DNA of 64,000 bases, taken from NCBI RefSeq assembly GCF_000151315.2, contig NW_011887292.1, forward strand, positions 1,369,735-1,433,734, in the 5' to 3' direction. Source of the DNA: Capsaspora owczarzaki ATCC 30864. Taxonomy: Eukaryota; Opisthokonta; Filasterea. Under the pieces are notes generated by a model that searched no databases, had not been told where the DNA came from, and saw only the letters and a list, made by a program, of their open reading frames with translations. Position numbers and translations under genes: made by a program. The stretch's first letter is position 1; each line of letters begins with the position of its first letter. Shown one piece after another: positions 1 to 11,859 of this stretch.

Positions 1-153
1 CATCTCCAGAAAACCCAAAAACAAATCAAAAACTAGAAACGCAAAAATCGCGTTGCGACCAAGCCCCGCTTTAATTTGTTTGGCTCGACAGAGAAAGAGA
101 CGCGTACGCCCCAATCAACAGGTGGACAGGCACGCCCCTCCAATCACAAAAGC

Positions 154-2007
154 TTAGACGAGGGTGAAGGAAGACTGGGCCTGGGCAAAGACCATCGAGT
201 GGGGGTGCTTGCTGCCGCACTCGCCGTTGCAGATGGCCATCTGGACAATGTACTGGCCGGGGAGCCACTCCTCGCACTCGTCCTGGGTGGGGTCGCAGTC
301 GGGGTCGGGCTTGGCATCGACTTGCCAGCGCTTAACGTACTCGCCGGGGGCGGTGGCCTCAAGAAGGGACGAGTCGCCGAGCTGGAGACCGTCAACAGTC
401 TGGACAACAAGGATAATCTCGCCAGTGCCGGTGCCGTTGATGGTGGACCAGTCAAGATCGAAGGTGAAGGTGGTGCCCTGGGGGCCCGAGACGGGGGAGG
501 TGGTGAACGAGCGGATGGTGGCATCGCCGTTGTCGTTGATGGCGCAAGTGTTGAGGAGCTCGCAGTAGTAGATGGGGTCGAGGTCGGCCTTCTCGATGGC
601 CTTGATGAATTCGGTGATGCCAACGTAGTCGCAGAGCAGGTCGCAGACGAGGCCCTCAGCGCGGCTGTGGGTGCGGTTGGTGAGCAGGCCGCAGACCTCG
701 CCGCAGCTGCCAATAACGCCGACGTTCAAGACCTGAGCAAAGTCAACGTGATGATGATCATAACCGAGTCAGATTTCAATAATGCAGGCTTGATTTTCTG
801 ATTCTGCGCTTTGTCCATTTTGGTTAATTGGTGGTGATTCAAGTGTAAATGAAGGGATTCAATGCGGAGCTTTTTTTTTTTTTTTTTTTCAGCTTTTTGT
901 TTTTCGTTTTGTTTGTTTGTTTCTTCTTCTGCTTCTTCTTCTTCTTCATTCAGCTTTGCTCTGCCTTCCCTGTTCAAAGAATCATTTTTCGCCGAGTTGT
1001 GTCCATCTGTTCGTTTTTTTCTGGGTGTCCTCGTGTTTGCAGAGTGTTCGAAATGGCAAAAAAAAAAAAAAAAATCAAATCCATCCCCAACAAAAAAAAA
1101 AAAAAAAAAAAAAGTCATAAAATGATAAAATAATCATAAAAAATCGAATGGAAGTCGACAAGTATGCATTCCGTCGACTTGTCGGAAAGCGAGATGTGCG
1201 CGACGCAGCATGTTCCAATGCATTGCAACAAACCGTCGCGCCCTTTCCACTCTGCACACAAAGGAAAGCAAAAGCAACCCGACATCGATGCAAAAGTGGC
1301 TGGGTTTTTGGTTTTTCTTTTGTTTTGTTTTGTTTTCTTGTTGTTTTGTTTGAATGGCGTGTTTTTGCGTTTGTTGTTGTTTGGCTTACAATGTTGATCA
1401 GTTCGTTCAGAGCATCGCCAGCAAACTCGACCTATTCCGAAACAACAGCAACAGCAGCAAAAAAAAAAACAGAAACAAAAAGTGAGCGAAAGTGAGCGCC
1501 TTTGACAAGCAGCAGCAAAGCAGCCAACGTGTGGCAGCCACAAAAAGAGAGCGAAAAAGTGTTAAAAATCATTTGTTGCAAAATAAAAAATAATAAATAA
1601 AAATAAAAAAGACGCGCTCTTTTGCTTTTGCTCTTTGGCAATCAACGATGTCACAGCGAAACAGACAGCGGCAAGGGAGGCAGCTTGGGGCCCAAGCACA
1701 ACTGCAAGAAATACTGACAAGGAGCATGCGACCCACCACCGCCCGCTGCCGCTGCCCGCTGTGGGAGACAGACGAAGCCGACAAAAAAAAATGCGACAAA
1801 AAGAAAAAAGAAAAAAAGAAAAAATCAAAAAAGATCGATCGGAACGACTCGACAATGACGAAAAGGGAAAAGGGAAAAAGGCACTCGGCTTGAAGCAGAC
1901 GTGCGGGGGGAATTGCAGAACACTGGCTTGCTAGAACATGAAAAAAAAGAGCGAGCGACGCGGCGCGGACAGAGAAGCGGAAAGACGCAGAGACGATGGC
2001 AAACGGG

Positions 2008-2038
<31 letters not shown>

Positions 2039-2277
2039 GTACGCAAACGGGGCAGAGGTTGGCATCGGGTGACTGGACCTTGCGGGTCAGCTTGTGGTTG
2101 GGGGCAGCAGAGGCGACGCCAAGCACGAGGGCGAGGACGGCAATGGCAAGGAACTGCGGCATGTCAGAGAGACAGCAAAATAAAGGAGAAAATCCGTGAG
2201 CAAAAAGCAAAAAAAAAAAAAAAAAAAAAATCATAAATTATAAAAAAAAAAAAAAAAAAAAAACTCACAGCCTTCAT
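154..2277 (-). CDS. countin-like secreted saposin-fold protein (4 exons)
   Basis: Secreted protein resembling Dictyostelium countin, a cell-counting factor that limits group size. Exons on the minus strand: 2277-2269 (Met-Lys-Ala only), 2153-2043, 1431-1390 and 732-154; about 246 aa, all junctions in phase. Exons 1 and 2 together give the signal peptide MKAFLAIAVLALVLGVASA. A saposin-B-like domain follows with paired cysteines (LCPVC, GSCGEVC, CDLLCDYVG, YYCELLNTC). The C-terminal half is a beta-rich domain ending in CNGECGSKHPHS, a motif I recall from countin. The 42-nt third exon (VEFAGDALNELINI) sits alone between two long introns and fills the gap that countin comparison predicts after CPVC. 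A Met at 2162 (MPQFLAI) is an alternative start if the first intron is not used. Function in this organism is inferred; the family call is strong. Confidence 0.85.
733..2042 (-). other. two long introns of the countin-like gene
   Basis: Introns at 2042-1432 and 1389-733 flank the 42-nt exon. They are dense in A/T homopolymers and short C/T-rich stretches and contain no other supportable exon or gene. The first begins with the donor GTACGT followed at once by a run of about 30 T (sense), plus-strand 2009-2037. Confidence 0.7.
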
Positions 2278-2538
2278 TCTGAAAAAAAAAAACCAGGAAT
2301 GAGAATTGCTTGAAATGACAAACATGATCATGAATTAGTGTGTTGCATTGGAAATTATCTCGTGTGGTCAGCCAGCACCACACTGGTCTTGTGAAAATTG
2401 AGAGTGCGGCGGGCCGTCGCGAGCTAAACAGCATATTGCTCGTTTCGATCAGATTTCAACTTCCGCTAAAAGTTCAGATATCGATGGGGGGGTGTATTAA
2501 GGTGATGAACTAACAATGCGACAGTCTGCGCTTGCTTC

Positions 2539-5196
2539 TCAGTCAATAACAATAACATCGTTGAGGCTGCTGCTCGTGTGCCGCCGAAGCGCTTTCGGAG
2601 TCGCTGGACTGGGTGGAGGTAGGTAGGCAGTTACATGTCGAAACGATTGCGCCAGCCGGATCACAGTCAGTGCGCCGGGATGCTCAGCGCCCATCGCCCA
2701 GGTTTTCGAAAGGTGGAGCGGCAGCGGCGCTCGCTCGTCGGCGCACAGAAAATGGGCCAAGCTCTCGTTTTTCCCTTCCTTGTGAATTCCTTGCGGCGTA
2801 AGTAGGCTGCATGTCGGGGAGGCTACAAGCGCGCGAATGGCGGCGGATAGACAGGTCAGGTAAATCATACGCTCCTTCTCGAGGGCTAGCGAGTCGGACG
2901 GGTTGATGGACAGCGGCTTGATTTTGAGATAGAATCGAAGCAACTTGTCGAGTGAAATGGGCATCGAAAGCAGTGGGTTTAGTGCCATTTCCAAGCGAAA
3001 CACCGGCCGAACCACAGCATCGACAATTTCCATTGCCAGTTGGACATTGCTAGCCTGTAGAGAGCAAGGAGGCAAAAAAAAGGCCAAGTGAAAATCCAAT
3101 CCAAATTCATCCACAGGACATTCCGTGTCCCAAAAAAAAAAAAAAAAAAAAAAAGCAAACAAACAAACAAACCTCAATCATTTCCTTGAAGGCCACGGCA
3201 CCAGGCTTACTGGCCATGGTTTTGGCAACACGTTCCAAGGTCTGTTTGAAGGTATTCTCGGAAACGACGCGCACCTTCCGACGAGTGAACATACCAACCG
3301 TGAAAATCGCAGCTGTAAGCACACAAGCCACGTAGTGTGCCACGAGGTGCCAAACAAAAAGCCACGTAGCTCACCTGCTGCAGCAGTTGCATGAGAAGTT
3401 GTGCGCAAGGCCGACATTGGCAACGGCAAACACCGAATATGGCTGCGTCAAATTCCTCAACCAGCGTTTGTCGTTCGGCTGGATTGCACTCTGTCAGACA
3501 GAGGTGCAGGAGCGATTTGTCTGCCAACATGAGCAAATTCACGAAAAACAAACCCAAAACGGATGAGCCGGCGTTTCAAGCAATACTGCACGAGTTGACT
3601 TGAACTTTTGGGCCCCATACCTTGTGGATTGGATCGTATCGAGGCATCCCGGTGTAGTGTGCTGACTACAAACTGTAGGAACAGCGCAGATCCAGGACAC
3701 TTGCTTGAATGCTTTGGGTCGCTGGGATTCAATGACGGTGCAGCGTGATCGCTTTTCAGCCGTTGGAGCATTTTTGTCAGTACGGCCACGTGTGGAAAGA
3801 GTGCGCGGCGGACACCCTTGTTCTTTTCTTGGAATGACGGAGTGCGGTGTGGAGGGTCTCTGTGCTGCTCGGTTTGCCAAACCTGCTCGCATCCTCGGGG
3901 TGTCGTCAACTGCAGAGTCAGGCGAGATAGAGCCGAGAAAATGCGACATGATATGTCATCAAACATGGGCGGGATCTCAAAGAGCATCTCGATGAGTGTA
4001 TAATAGGAGCTCCTAACATGACGGAGCGGGACAGGCAACACACAAAGTGAGAGCTGGGGGCCGGATGAGCAATTGTTCAACAACCAAAGCATACCATGGT
4101 AGAACGACTTGAAACTGAAGCAGCGTATCGACTGCATTCAAAAAGGTTCGAGCTGCAAGGAGCACAGTTACAGTGGATCGGTGTATGGCAACATGTGCCA
4201 AAATTTGCCAAGCGTCAGCGAATGACCAAACCAAACACGGCCAGAAGCCATCAGTTCAAACTCAGCAAGCAGATTTGCAAGAGGCTTACCACCAGATGGA
4301 TCAACAGGCGCTTCCTTTTCCTTTTCCTTGGAATCCCACGATAAACCATCAGCAATGGACTCCAAAGTGGCGTAGAGATGGTGCTGTGTGTTCAGGTCAG
4401 TGGAAGACACGCTGTCGGCCTGCGCCACCACGTTGTTGTCAAATGGCGCATGACGCTGCTGGGCCTGCGGAAGGACCTCGTCAGCAAGCAGTAAGGGTGG
4501 GAACGGAATCCGGCTGGAAGAAGACTCGGAAAAAGAGTCGATGATTGTGATTGTAGTTTGTGTTTCGGTGACTGGCACTGTGGGCACGGACCGAAACGTT
4601 GGTGCCAGTATGCTCCTCACCTGGATGGGCGAGCGAGCGTGACTGAGTGTCGAGCCAAGCTTGACGGGTGATAGAAACACGGTGTCGTCGTCGCTGCTAT
4701 CGATGCGATCTCGATGGCGGTAACGAGCAACGGGATCCTCCTCCTCCTCCTCGTCGTTGCCGACGTGCCTTGCGGAAGCCGTGATGGCGGAGGTGACGGA
4801 TGAGAGCGAGCTCCAACCCGACGACGCGCTCAGTTGTGCGAGAGACGAGGTCTGCGAGTGTCGATTGCTACTGCTGATGCCACCACTACCACCGGCAGGT
4901 GCAGCACCAGCAGCGGTTGTGGCGCCAATCTCCAGCGTGGAGTGCGACTCGCGCTTGACGGTGCTCGTGGCAGCGTCTGAGAGCGCTTGGCGGGGACTGG
5001 CGATATTCCTGACGACGCTTGCCCTGGGCTCAAAGTACGACGTGATGGGCGGCGTGGACATCTTCTTGAGCTGCGGGCTGCCGTTGCGCGATGATCCCGA
5101 CGATCGCGACAGCTCAGATGGAGGGAGTCTGGCTGGCTCTGAGCTTGACTGCCGCGACGGCCGCTGCTGCTGTTGCTGGTCTGCTTCACTGGGCAT
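2539..5196 (-). CDS. possible SLF2/FAM178-like genome-maintenance protein (7 exons)
   Basis: Exons read at 5196-4290, 4152-4095, 4012-3883, 3672-3621, 3520-3375, 3312-3173 and 3054-2539; about 650 aa. The first third is Ser/Gln/Glu-rich and disordered, with a degenerate PCNA-box-like TPPITSYF and a strong SUMO-interaction-type motif (TITIID followed by a Ser/Glu run). The C-terminal two thirds are alpha-helical, with segments such as YYTLIEMLFEIPPMFDD and KERMIYLTCLSAAIRAL that loosely recall the FAM178 domain of SLF2, which links SMC5/6 to DNA damage. That family call is tentative. All junctions keep phase except 3375/3312, where the obvious sites are one nucleotide out of register, so one boundary is misread or the sequence carries an indel. 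It is divergent from UBE2W with 465 bp between starts. Confidence 0.6.
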
Positions 5197-5661
5197 CCTG
5201 CATCTGGGGATAATGCAGGGTTCTCTGCAGACTTGTTCAGCAATATACAGTCGACCAGCGTCAAGGAGGCGCTCGGTAACAGGTGTGTGGGGATGGGAAA
5301 AATCGGGGACTGAGCGCTCGCTTGCTTTGCCGATCGTCTCAGAACTGACGCATGAGCACGAAATGGAAGACTGCCAAGACCCAAAGCCAAAAAATAATCA
5401 CAATCAAACAAGAGCAACTCGGACAAGTGACGAAAGAAGAAGACTTGGAACGAGCTCTCTCAAAATCCACGCACAGCAAAACCCGGTCTGCACTGCTGCT
5501 GCTGCTGCTGCTGTGTTGTTTTGACAGTATCTGGTGTCTGCGTTTCAATGCAGCAACGATATATCAGTCCATTTGCTTTTCAACCATTTTTGAGCAACGC
5601 AGTCCAAAGTTTGCACTTTTTTGGAGCAACAATAGACGGACGAGCGGGGTAGACGTGCAAC
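5197..5661. promoter_or_regulatory. divergent intergenic region (SLF2-like / UBE2W)
   Basis: A stretch of 465 bp separates two head-to-head start codons and must hold both promoters and 5' UTRs. It contains a short CTG run near 5491-5512. No TATA box or conserved element could be assigned by eye. Confidence 0.4.
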
Positions 5662-6612
5662 ATGGCTGGGAGATTCACGCGCCGGCTGCAGAAGGAGCTG
5701 CTGGACTTGCAGGTTTGGGGGACCCTTGCTTCGTACCACTCTCGCAGTCACTCTCCTCCTTGTCGTTCTTGCTTGTTTGCTCTGGTGGAGTGGCAGCTGT
5801 GTGTTGCAGTGACGAAAGCGTCCATCATGGGGGGGGGGCGATTGGGTCATCATCCCGTCTCGCAATGCCAGTGACAACTGCTGCAGCTTCGTTTGGGAAA
5901 CCTCAGCAGCCCCTCCGACGCTGACTTTTGGCTGTGACGCTGCTGCTGGTTGAACAGAGATCGCCGCCGACGGGCGTCAAGCTCGAGGACAACACGACCA
6001 GGCTTGATCAATGGCGCATTCATCTCACTGTATGCCACACAGCAATTTCGCTTTATGCTCACTTGATACTATGTGGCTTGCCAATGCGACGCTGACATAA
6101 TGTGGCAATCCCGTTATTTTGCTTTTGGGTGCTTGTTGTCAACATCAAAATCGCATTCAGGGCGCTGACGGATCGCTGTATGCCGGAGAGCACTTTGTAT
6201 TGCGCTTCAGGTTTGGCAACAACTACCCGATGGAGGCACCCGAGGTCGTCTTCGAAGGGCCCAACATTCCCATGCACGGACACATTTATTCCAACGGTCA
6301 CATTTGCGTACGTGATTTTTGTTTTGCACAGCTTGTCAAGCTACACAGGTTTTTTGATCTTTTGCTCTAAACTGGAAATTGGATTGGCTGCTCACCTCTG
6401 TGTGCTTCTTGCTTGTTGCACTTTGGTAGCTGAATGTGCTCTACAACGAGTGGAGTCCGGCGCTTTCCGTACAATCCATCTGCCTGTCGCTCCTCTCAAT
6501 GCTCTCGAGCAGCCCTGAAAAGTCTTGGCCACCAGACAACGATACCTACGTTCGTCGTGCCATCGCCTCCCCCAAGCAGACCTCGTGGGCATTCCATGAC
6601 GACACTGTCTGA
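5662..6612 (+). CDS. UBE2W: ubiquitin-conjugating enzyme E2 W
   Basis: E2 enzyme that in animals attaches ubiquitin to free N-termini. Exons 5662-5712, 5958-6029, 6161-6307 and 6430-6612 join in phase to 150 aa, almost exactly the family length. The start (FTRRLQKELLDLQ), the PP-x-GV turn, SNGHIC with the catalytic cysteine, WSPALSVQSICLSLLSMLSS and the C-terminal W-x-F/Y-HDDT all match UBE2W. As in human UBE2W, the usual HPN tripeptide is changed (MHGHIYSN here), consistent with the altered chemistry of this subfamily. The catalytic Cys codon is the last codon of exon 3. Acts in cytosol or nucleus. Confidence 0.95.
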
Positions 6613-6801
6613 GACTATGGTGCTGTTTCTTGTTCTTTTCCTTTGCTGTTTGAGATTTTGAGATTTGTTCAGAATTCAATGTCGAACCAGAGAATTGCCT
6701 CAAGAGCTCGTTGTTCGCCCTACATACCCCCCCCCAAAAAAAAAAAAAAAAACCACTCTCTCTTCAACTCAGACACCCTGTTCAGTCCCCACTTTCCATC
6801 A

Positions 6802-9244
6802 ATGGCGTCTCCAGACAGTAGTTGCGTTCGCGCCAATTCCTTGTTCAAACGTTTTCAATCCTCTCAATGTCCACTTGTTCCACAAACTATCGATCGTTCT
6901 GGTCTAACTTTTTGTTTCCACCCCCCCCCCCATTTTTGTTTGCAATGTCCGACTGCTTGCTTGTGAACAGAGGCTGACGGACTGTCGCTCGGTCCTGATT
7001 TCTTCGATGCTGGAGCCGCCATTGAGATTGCATCCTCGTCCGCAGTGCTCATCCCGACCTCCAAATCGCCGCCGCTCGCCGATTATCGGCACCATTCCCT
7101 AGACTATCTCACGCGATCATCCGACGAGCCATCGAGCTCTGCGGTTGCTGGAGCGGCTGCGTCGTCGTGGCAGCCTTCGCTGCGGTTTCACACCCCGCCC
7201 CTCGACCAGTCTGCCGACGTGGTGCTGCAACATGCCCATCCCATCGTGTATGGAAGCTTCCCGTCGGGTGGTGGTGATAGTGGCTCGGCTGGCGGTTGGG
7301 ATGGCGATGGTGCCGAGATTGTCGCTCGTGCTGATTCGCTCAGATCATTCACAACGGCGCGTTTGTCAACCGGATCAAATGACGCAACATACACGTCAAC
7401 AAGTCCATGGCACGAGAGCTTTTACGACGCCACACCAATCGCGACGACGTCTACTGCGAATATCGAGATTCTGGCTCACAGATTGTCGCTGGACGACGAT
7501 GAGGCATTCGACCCCGATGTGCAGCCGCTCTTGTTTGACAGTTCCAAGAAGGATCATTTTCTTGAAGACGCGTCGCCATTGCCTCGAGCGACAAAAAGTG
7601 CTGTTCCAGCTGCTTCAGGGGCAGACGGCGGTGAAGGAGGGTCGCTTGCCGCTTCGCAAGTGCACGACATCAAGCAACTCGTGCCGCATCGAACGCGCGG
7701 CTTGGTCATCGCCGGCCTGCTGCTATTCGTCAGTGCAATAGAGTATGGTCTTGTCTTTCCCAGCTTGCTCAAGTATCTCCAATCGCTTGGAGAGGATCGT
7801 CAGTACTTTTTCGGCATTGTCTTGGCTTCCTTCAACATTGCACAAATGCTGTGCTCCCCATTTGTCGGGTGGTTGTCAGACCACACGTCCGTCAAAACCA
7901 TCTTGGTAAGGCAGACGGCTGGATTGAGTTTTGATGACGATCGAAACGCCATCTCACGATTGGATTCGTGGTTTTGTTGTTTCGCTGACTTGACGAACAA
8001 ATTGGTTTGCTTCGTTTGTTGTTGGTGTGCTTCAAAATGGACACTCGTAGATGGTCACGCTGGCCGTGAATGTGGTGGGAAACCTCGTGTACTTTGCAGC
8101 CCAAGGTGCTTGGATGGTCTTGCTGGGTCGCATCGTTGCAGGCATGGGCGCTTGCTCGGGTGTCGTCATGTCCTATGTGGTGCGTGTCACCGCAGAGAGC
8201 GAGCGTACCTCCACCATCACCAAGGTCATTGCTGCTCAGGAAGCGGGGCTGTTGATAGGCCCCTCGTTGGCCTTTATCATCCAATACTGCGATTTTGACA
8301 TTGGCCCCTTCCCAGTCACGCCACTGACCTCGCCCGGCTTGCTCATGGTCATTGTACTGTGCGTGAGCATTTTGGTGGTCGCCATTTGGTTTGTCAATCC
8401 GCCAAGCGCGCACTACATCGAGTCCGTGTTGAACGGCCAGAGTGGCGACACCAAACCCGCTTCTTCGCCCGACCCCATGGCCCAATCGGCGCCCCCAAAA
8501 GATGTGTCGAGCTCCAGTCAGTCTGCTTTCAGTCAGCTGAAGGCTCGAGGCCATCTTAAAGACGCCCTGCGTGAGATTGCGCAACTCCACATCGCCACCA
8601 TCTTTCTTGCCCAGTTTGTGCTCTTGTTCAACCAATCGACCCTCGAGACGATTGTCACGCTGCTGACCGACAAGTTTTATCACTGGGGCCAGACAAACAA
8701 CTCGCTCATGTACATGGTCATTGCGGCAACGTTCATCCTCATCTACATTTTTATTCACGCCGTCAATCATCGCATCCAGGACCGCTATCTGATTGTGGTC
8801 GGTCTCATTCTCGAAACGGCAACCTTTGTGTTTGACATGATCATCTTGCCCAACGCAACAGACCTGCCAATGTACCAATTTGTGCTTGCCTGCGGGCTGT
8901 TCATTTGTGGTCTGCCGTTCTTTATGATTGCCGTGCCTGCCCTGTTCTCCAAGTTGACCAGCAAGCGAAGACAAGGGCTCTTGCAAGGCTTGCTGCAAGT
9001 TTGCACCAGTCTCGGCTGCATTTGCGGCCCTCTGTGGGGCGGGAGCTCGTTCAATCGGTTTGAGCTCATGTTTGGCGTCATGCTAGCCCCGATGAGCCTC
9101 CTGATTGTCATGTTTCTTTTGTCATTTCGCAAGCTGGCGCCGCCACCCTTATTGGTATCTGGTTCAAACGCTCTGTTCGAGCACGACGACGACGATGACG
9201 ACGCGAGCACGACGCCTGACGAAAGGCGGCACCTTATTAATTAA
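6802..9244 (+). CDS. MFS carrier of the CLN7/MFSD8 type
   Basis: Major facilitator with a long cytosolic N-terminus. Proposed exons are 6802-6817, 6971-7905 and 8051-9244; the last two are firm, the 16-nt first exon is inferred from an in-phase ATG and splice sites. About 714 aa against about 520 for human MFSD8. Roughly 230 N-terminal residues are Ser/Asp-rich and include DVQPLL, an acidic dileucine of the lysosomal sorting type. Membrane segments start at GLVIAGLLLFVSAIEYGLVF, followed by the MFS loop motif GWLSDHTSVK and RIVAGMGACSGVVMSY, close to the CLN7 equivalent; the C-terminus is acidic. Plant and fungal SPX-MFS proteins share this fold, so CLN7-like is the best but not the only reading. 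The likely site is the lysosome or vacuole; the substrate cannot be read. Confidence 0.8.
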
Positions 9245-9434
9245 GGCTGCAGTAAGGCCACTTGTTTATTGTTTGTCTTTGTTCAGTTTTATCGCTTGCT
9301 CGTTGATGTACTATATCATATATGGAATCCTGCAATCCTTGCTCATTTTAAAATCCAAAAGGGGGAACGTCACATCAAAAGATTGTTCGACCACAGTCAA
9401 AGAACACATGACAGGGGGGAGCGGCTGACATCAT

Positions 9435-11565
9435 TCATTGAAAGTAGGTCAAATTCTCGCGGAACCGATCAAGCCATCGCGAGGCAGTTTCGATCGAGAC
9501 AGCGCGCTCGTCAAAGGAAAGCGTCACGTTCATGAAATGCCCTGCACGCGGGGACCCGGCACTAGCCGTCGGGTCGGAATCCTGCTCGAAGGCAGGCCAC
9601 TTGATGTCAGTGCGAGTTTGGCCCACAGCCAGAATGGCGCACTGCGGCGGATTGATGACAGCGGAGAAGCGATCAATGCCAAACATGCCCAAGTTAGAGA
9701 TGGTGAACGAGCCGCCTTGGAACTCGTCGAGCTTTAGCTTGTTGATGCGGGCGCGCGATGAGAGGTCCTGTGTGGTGGGGCACGACGATTAGAAACTCGA
9801 CGCTAGACTACAACAAAACAAAAATCAACGAAAAAAAACAAAAAAAAAAAAAAGAGGCCCAACTCACCCGAATACCAGCCGCCAATTCAGGAAGATCCAA
9901 ATTGTCTGCACGCTTCACGATTGGTGTGATTAGTCCATTCTCGGTCGCGACAGCAAACGCGACGTCAACGCTGGCGAGTGGCGTGGCCGACTGCGACTTG
10001 GCGTCCCATTGAACGTTCATTGCTGGCACGGAGCGCAGAGCTCGAGCGGCAGCCAAGACCACGTAATCGTTGACCGAAATCTTGGTGGTGGCTGTGAGAG
10101 AGAGAACAAAAAAACGAGACGCATGTCAGTGCTAAAACTCTTCAAAGGTGTACCAGAAACAAACGCGGTCGACCAACATACGGTCGTCTTACCATCACGC
10201 TTTTTCAGCGCAGATCGCGCCTTGATGACGGATGACAAGTCGCAGTCGACCGAAAGATACGAGTGCGGAATGGTCGTCTTGGACTCGGACAGACGCGAAG
10301 CAATAACACGTCGAACTTGAGTCGTTGGCACATCAACCCAGCTGCGTGCCGATTGCGGCGAAGGAGATGCGGAAACAGGGCGACTCGAGCTTGCTGCAGC
10401 AGATCCAGATGAGGCTGATGCAGGTGAGCGGGCGGCGCCAGGGGAAGCCAAGTAGGCAAGAATGTCGCCTTTCGTGACACGACCCTTCGGGCCGGTGCCG
10501 CTCAGCTGGGCAACATCAAGATGGTGCTTGTGCACAAGTTGATACACCGAGGGATAGAGCACATTCGACGCAGGGCCTCGCGAGCCTGGTGCAACTGCAG
10601 CAGGTGCAGGCGCCTTCGCCGGGCCTGGAGTTACAGGTGCTGCGGCTGATGCTGCTGTTGGTGGGGCGGGCGACGCCTTCGGTGCAGCGGCGGCAGGGGT
10701 GGCGGGTGCCGGGGTATCTGCTGCGGGCACTTTGACGGTGGCAATGTCGACGCCTTCGTCAACAATCAAGGCGACAAGTGTGCCGACCGCCAGTGGGCCG
10801 GACGCCTTTGTGTGCAGAATCTTGGCTAGGACGCCGTCTTCGCTCGACTCGACATCGATGGTGGCCTTGTCGGTCTCGAGTTCGAACAGCACTTCGCCCG
10901 CAGCGACCTACAAGCAAAACAAGCAACAAGCAACGAGGGTTGAGATTCACCGCAAATATCACCAACAACAGAGATGTGTGTGTGTATGTGCAACAAAGCT
11001 GCCCAAAATGGATGATGTTGCTCTGCTGTGGAAGCAACGTATCAAGCATAAACCAACAAGCAGAGCGGCAAACGGCCGGAAGGACTGCTCCCCATCGCCT
11101 CACCTTGTCGCCCTCTTTCTTGGACCACTTGAGCACAGTGCCCTCAGTCATTGTGGGTGACAACGCAGGCAGCTTGACGCGCATGGGAGCCGGCGCACGC
11201 GAGGACGCAGCCATAGATGTAAACGCGCGACTGCTGCTGGCGTGATGCAGCTGCTGCAGGGGCTTCCCATGGACTGCGCAGACGGACGCGACACAGCACG
11301 AGTGTGCAGCGAGCGCGGATGGGGTGTATGTGCCACGACGGACGTGCTGCTGAGGCTGGGCGGTGGATGCGGACGCCCGGGTCGCCGAGTGCGCAGCAGC
11401 AGCAGCAGCAGAGAGCGTGCGTGTGGCGAATGGCAGCCGTGCTTGGACGGTGGTGAGCGTCGAGGTCGAGACCGCCGCCACCGCAGCAGCAGCAACGACA
11501 GCACCGCAATGATGGACGCGGGCGAGCAGGGCGCCGCCGACCGTGGCTTGGCGATGCGCGAGCAT
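9435..11565 (-). CDS. PDHX: pyruvate dehydrogenase E3-binding protein (component X)
   Basis: Mitochondrial E3BP anchors dihydrolipoamide dehydrogenase to the pyruvate dehydrogenase core. Exons 11565-11104, 10907-10193, 10091-9868 and 9767-9435 join in phase to 577 aa. An Ala/Arg-rich presequence leads into a lipoyl domain with the lipoyl lysine in FELETDKATIDVES, then an Ala/Pro linker, a peripheral-subunit-binding domain (YPSVYQLVHKHHLDVAQL) and a catalytic-fold domain (VRRVIASRLSESK, GGSFTISNLGMFGID, INPPQCAILAVG). At the active-site position, where E2 enzymes have DHRVVDG, this protein reads DERAVSI, so the catalytic His is missing, as in animal PDHX (SDSRVVD). That makes it E3BP rather than the acetyltransferase DLAT. 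A later in-frame Met before the lipoyl domain is an unlikely alternative start. Confidence 0.93.
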
Positions 11566-11828
11566 TGAGCGAGGGAACGGAGTGGGAGCGACGAGTGGAA
11601 GAGAGAAAGACTGACCCGCGACTGGATCGAGTGTTACGATATTGTCGATGAGGGATGATAATAATAATGATGATGATGATGATGGGCGGAAGGGGTGGCT
11701 GAGAATGGTCGTGGTGGATTGGTCTTCTGGTCTCTTTCATCCTCGATTTGACTCTCCACTCGTCTTTTTTTTTTTTTTTTTTTTTTTTTGGTTCTATTTC
11801 ATTCCATTGTTGCTCTTTGGAACAGTTT

Positions 11829-11859
<31 letters not shown>

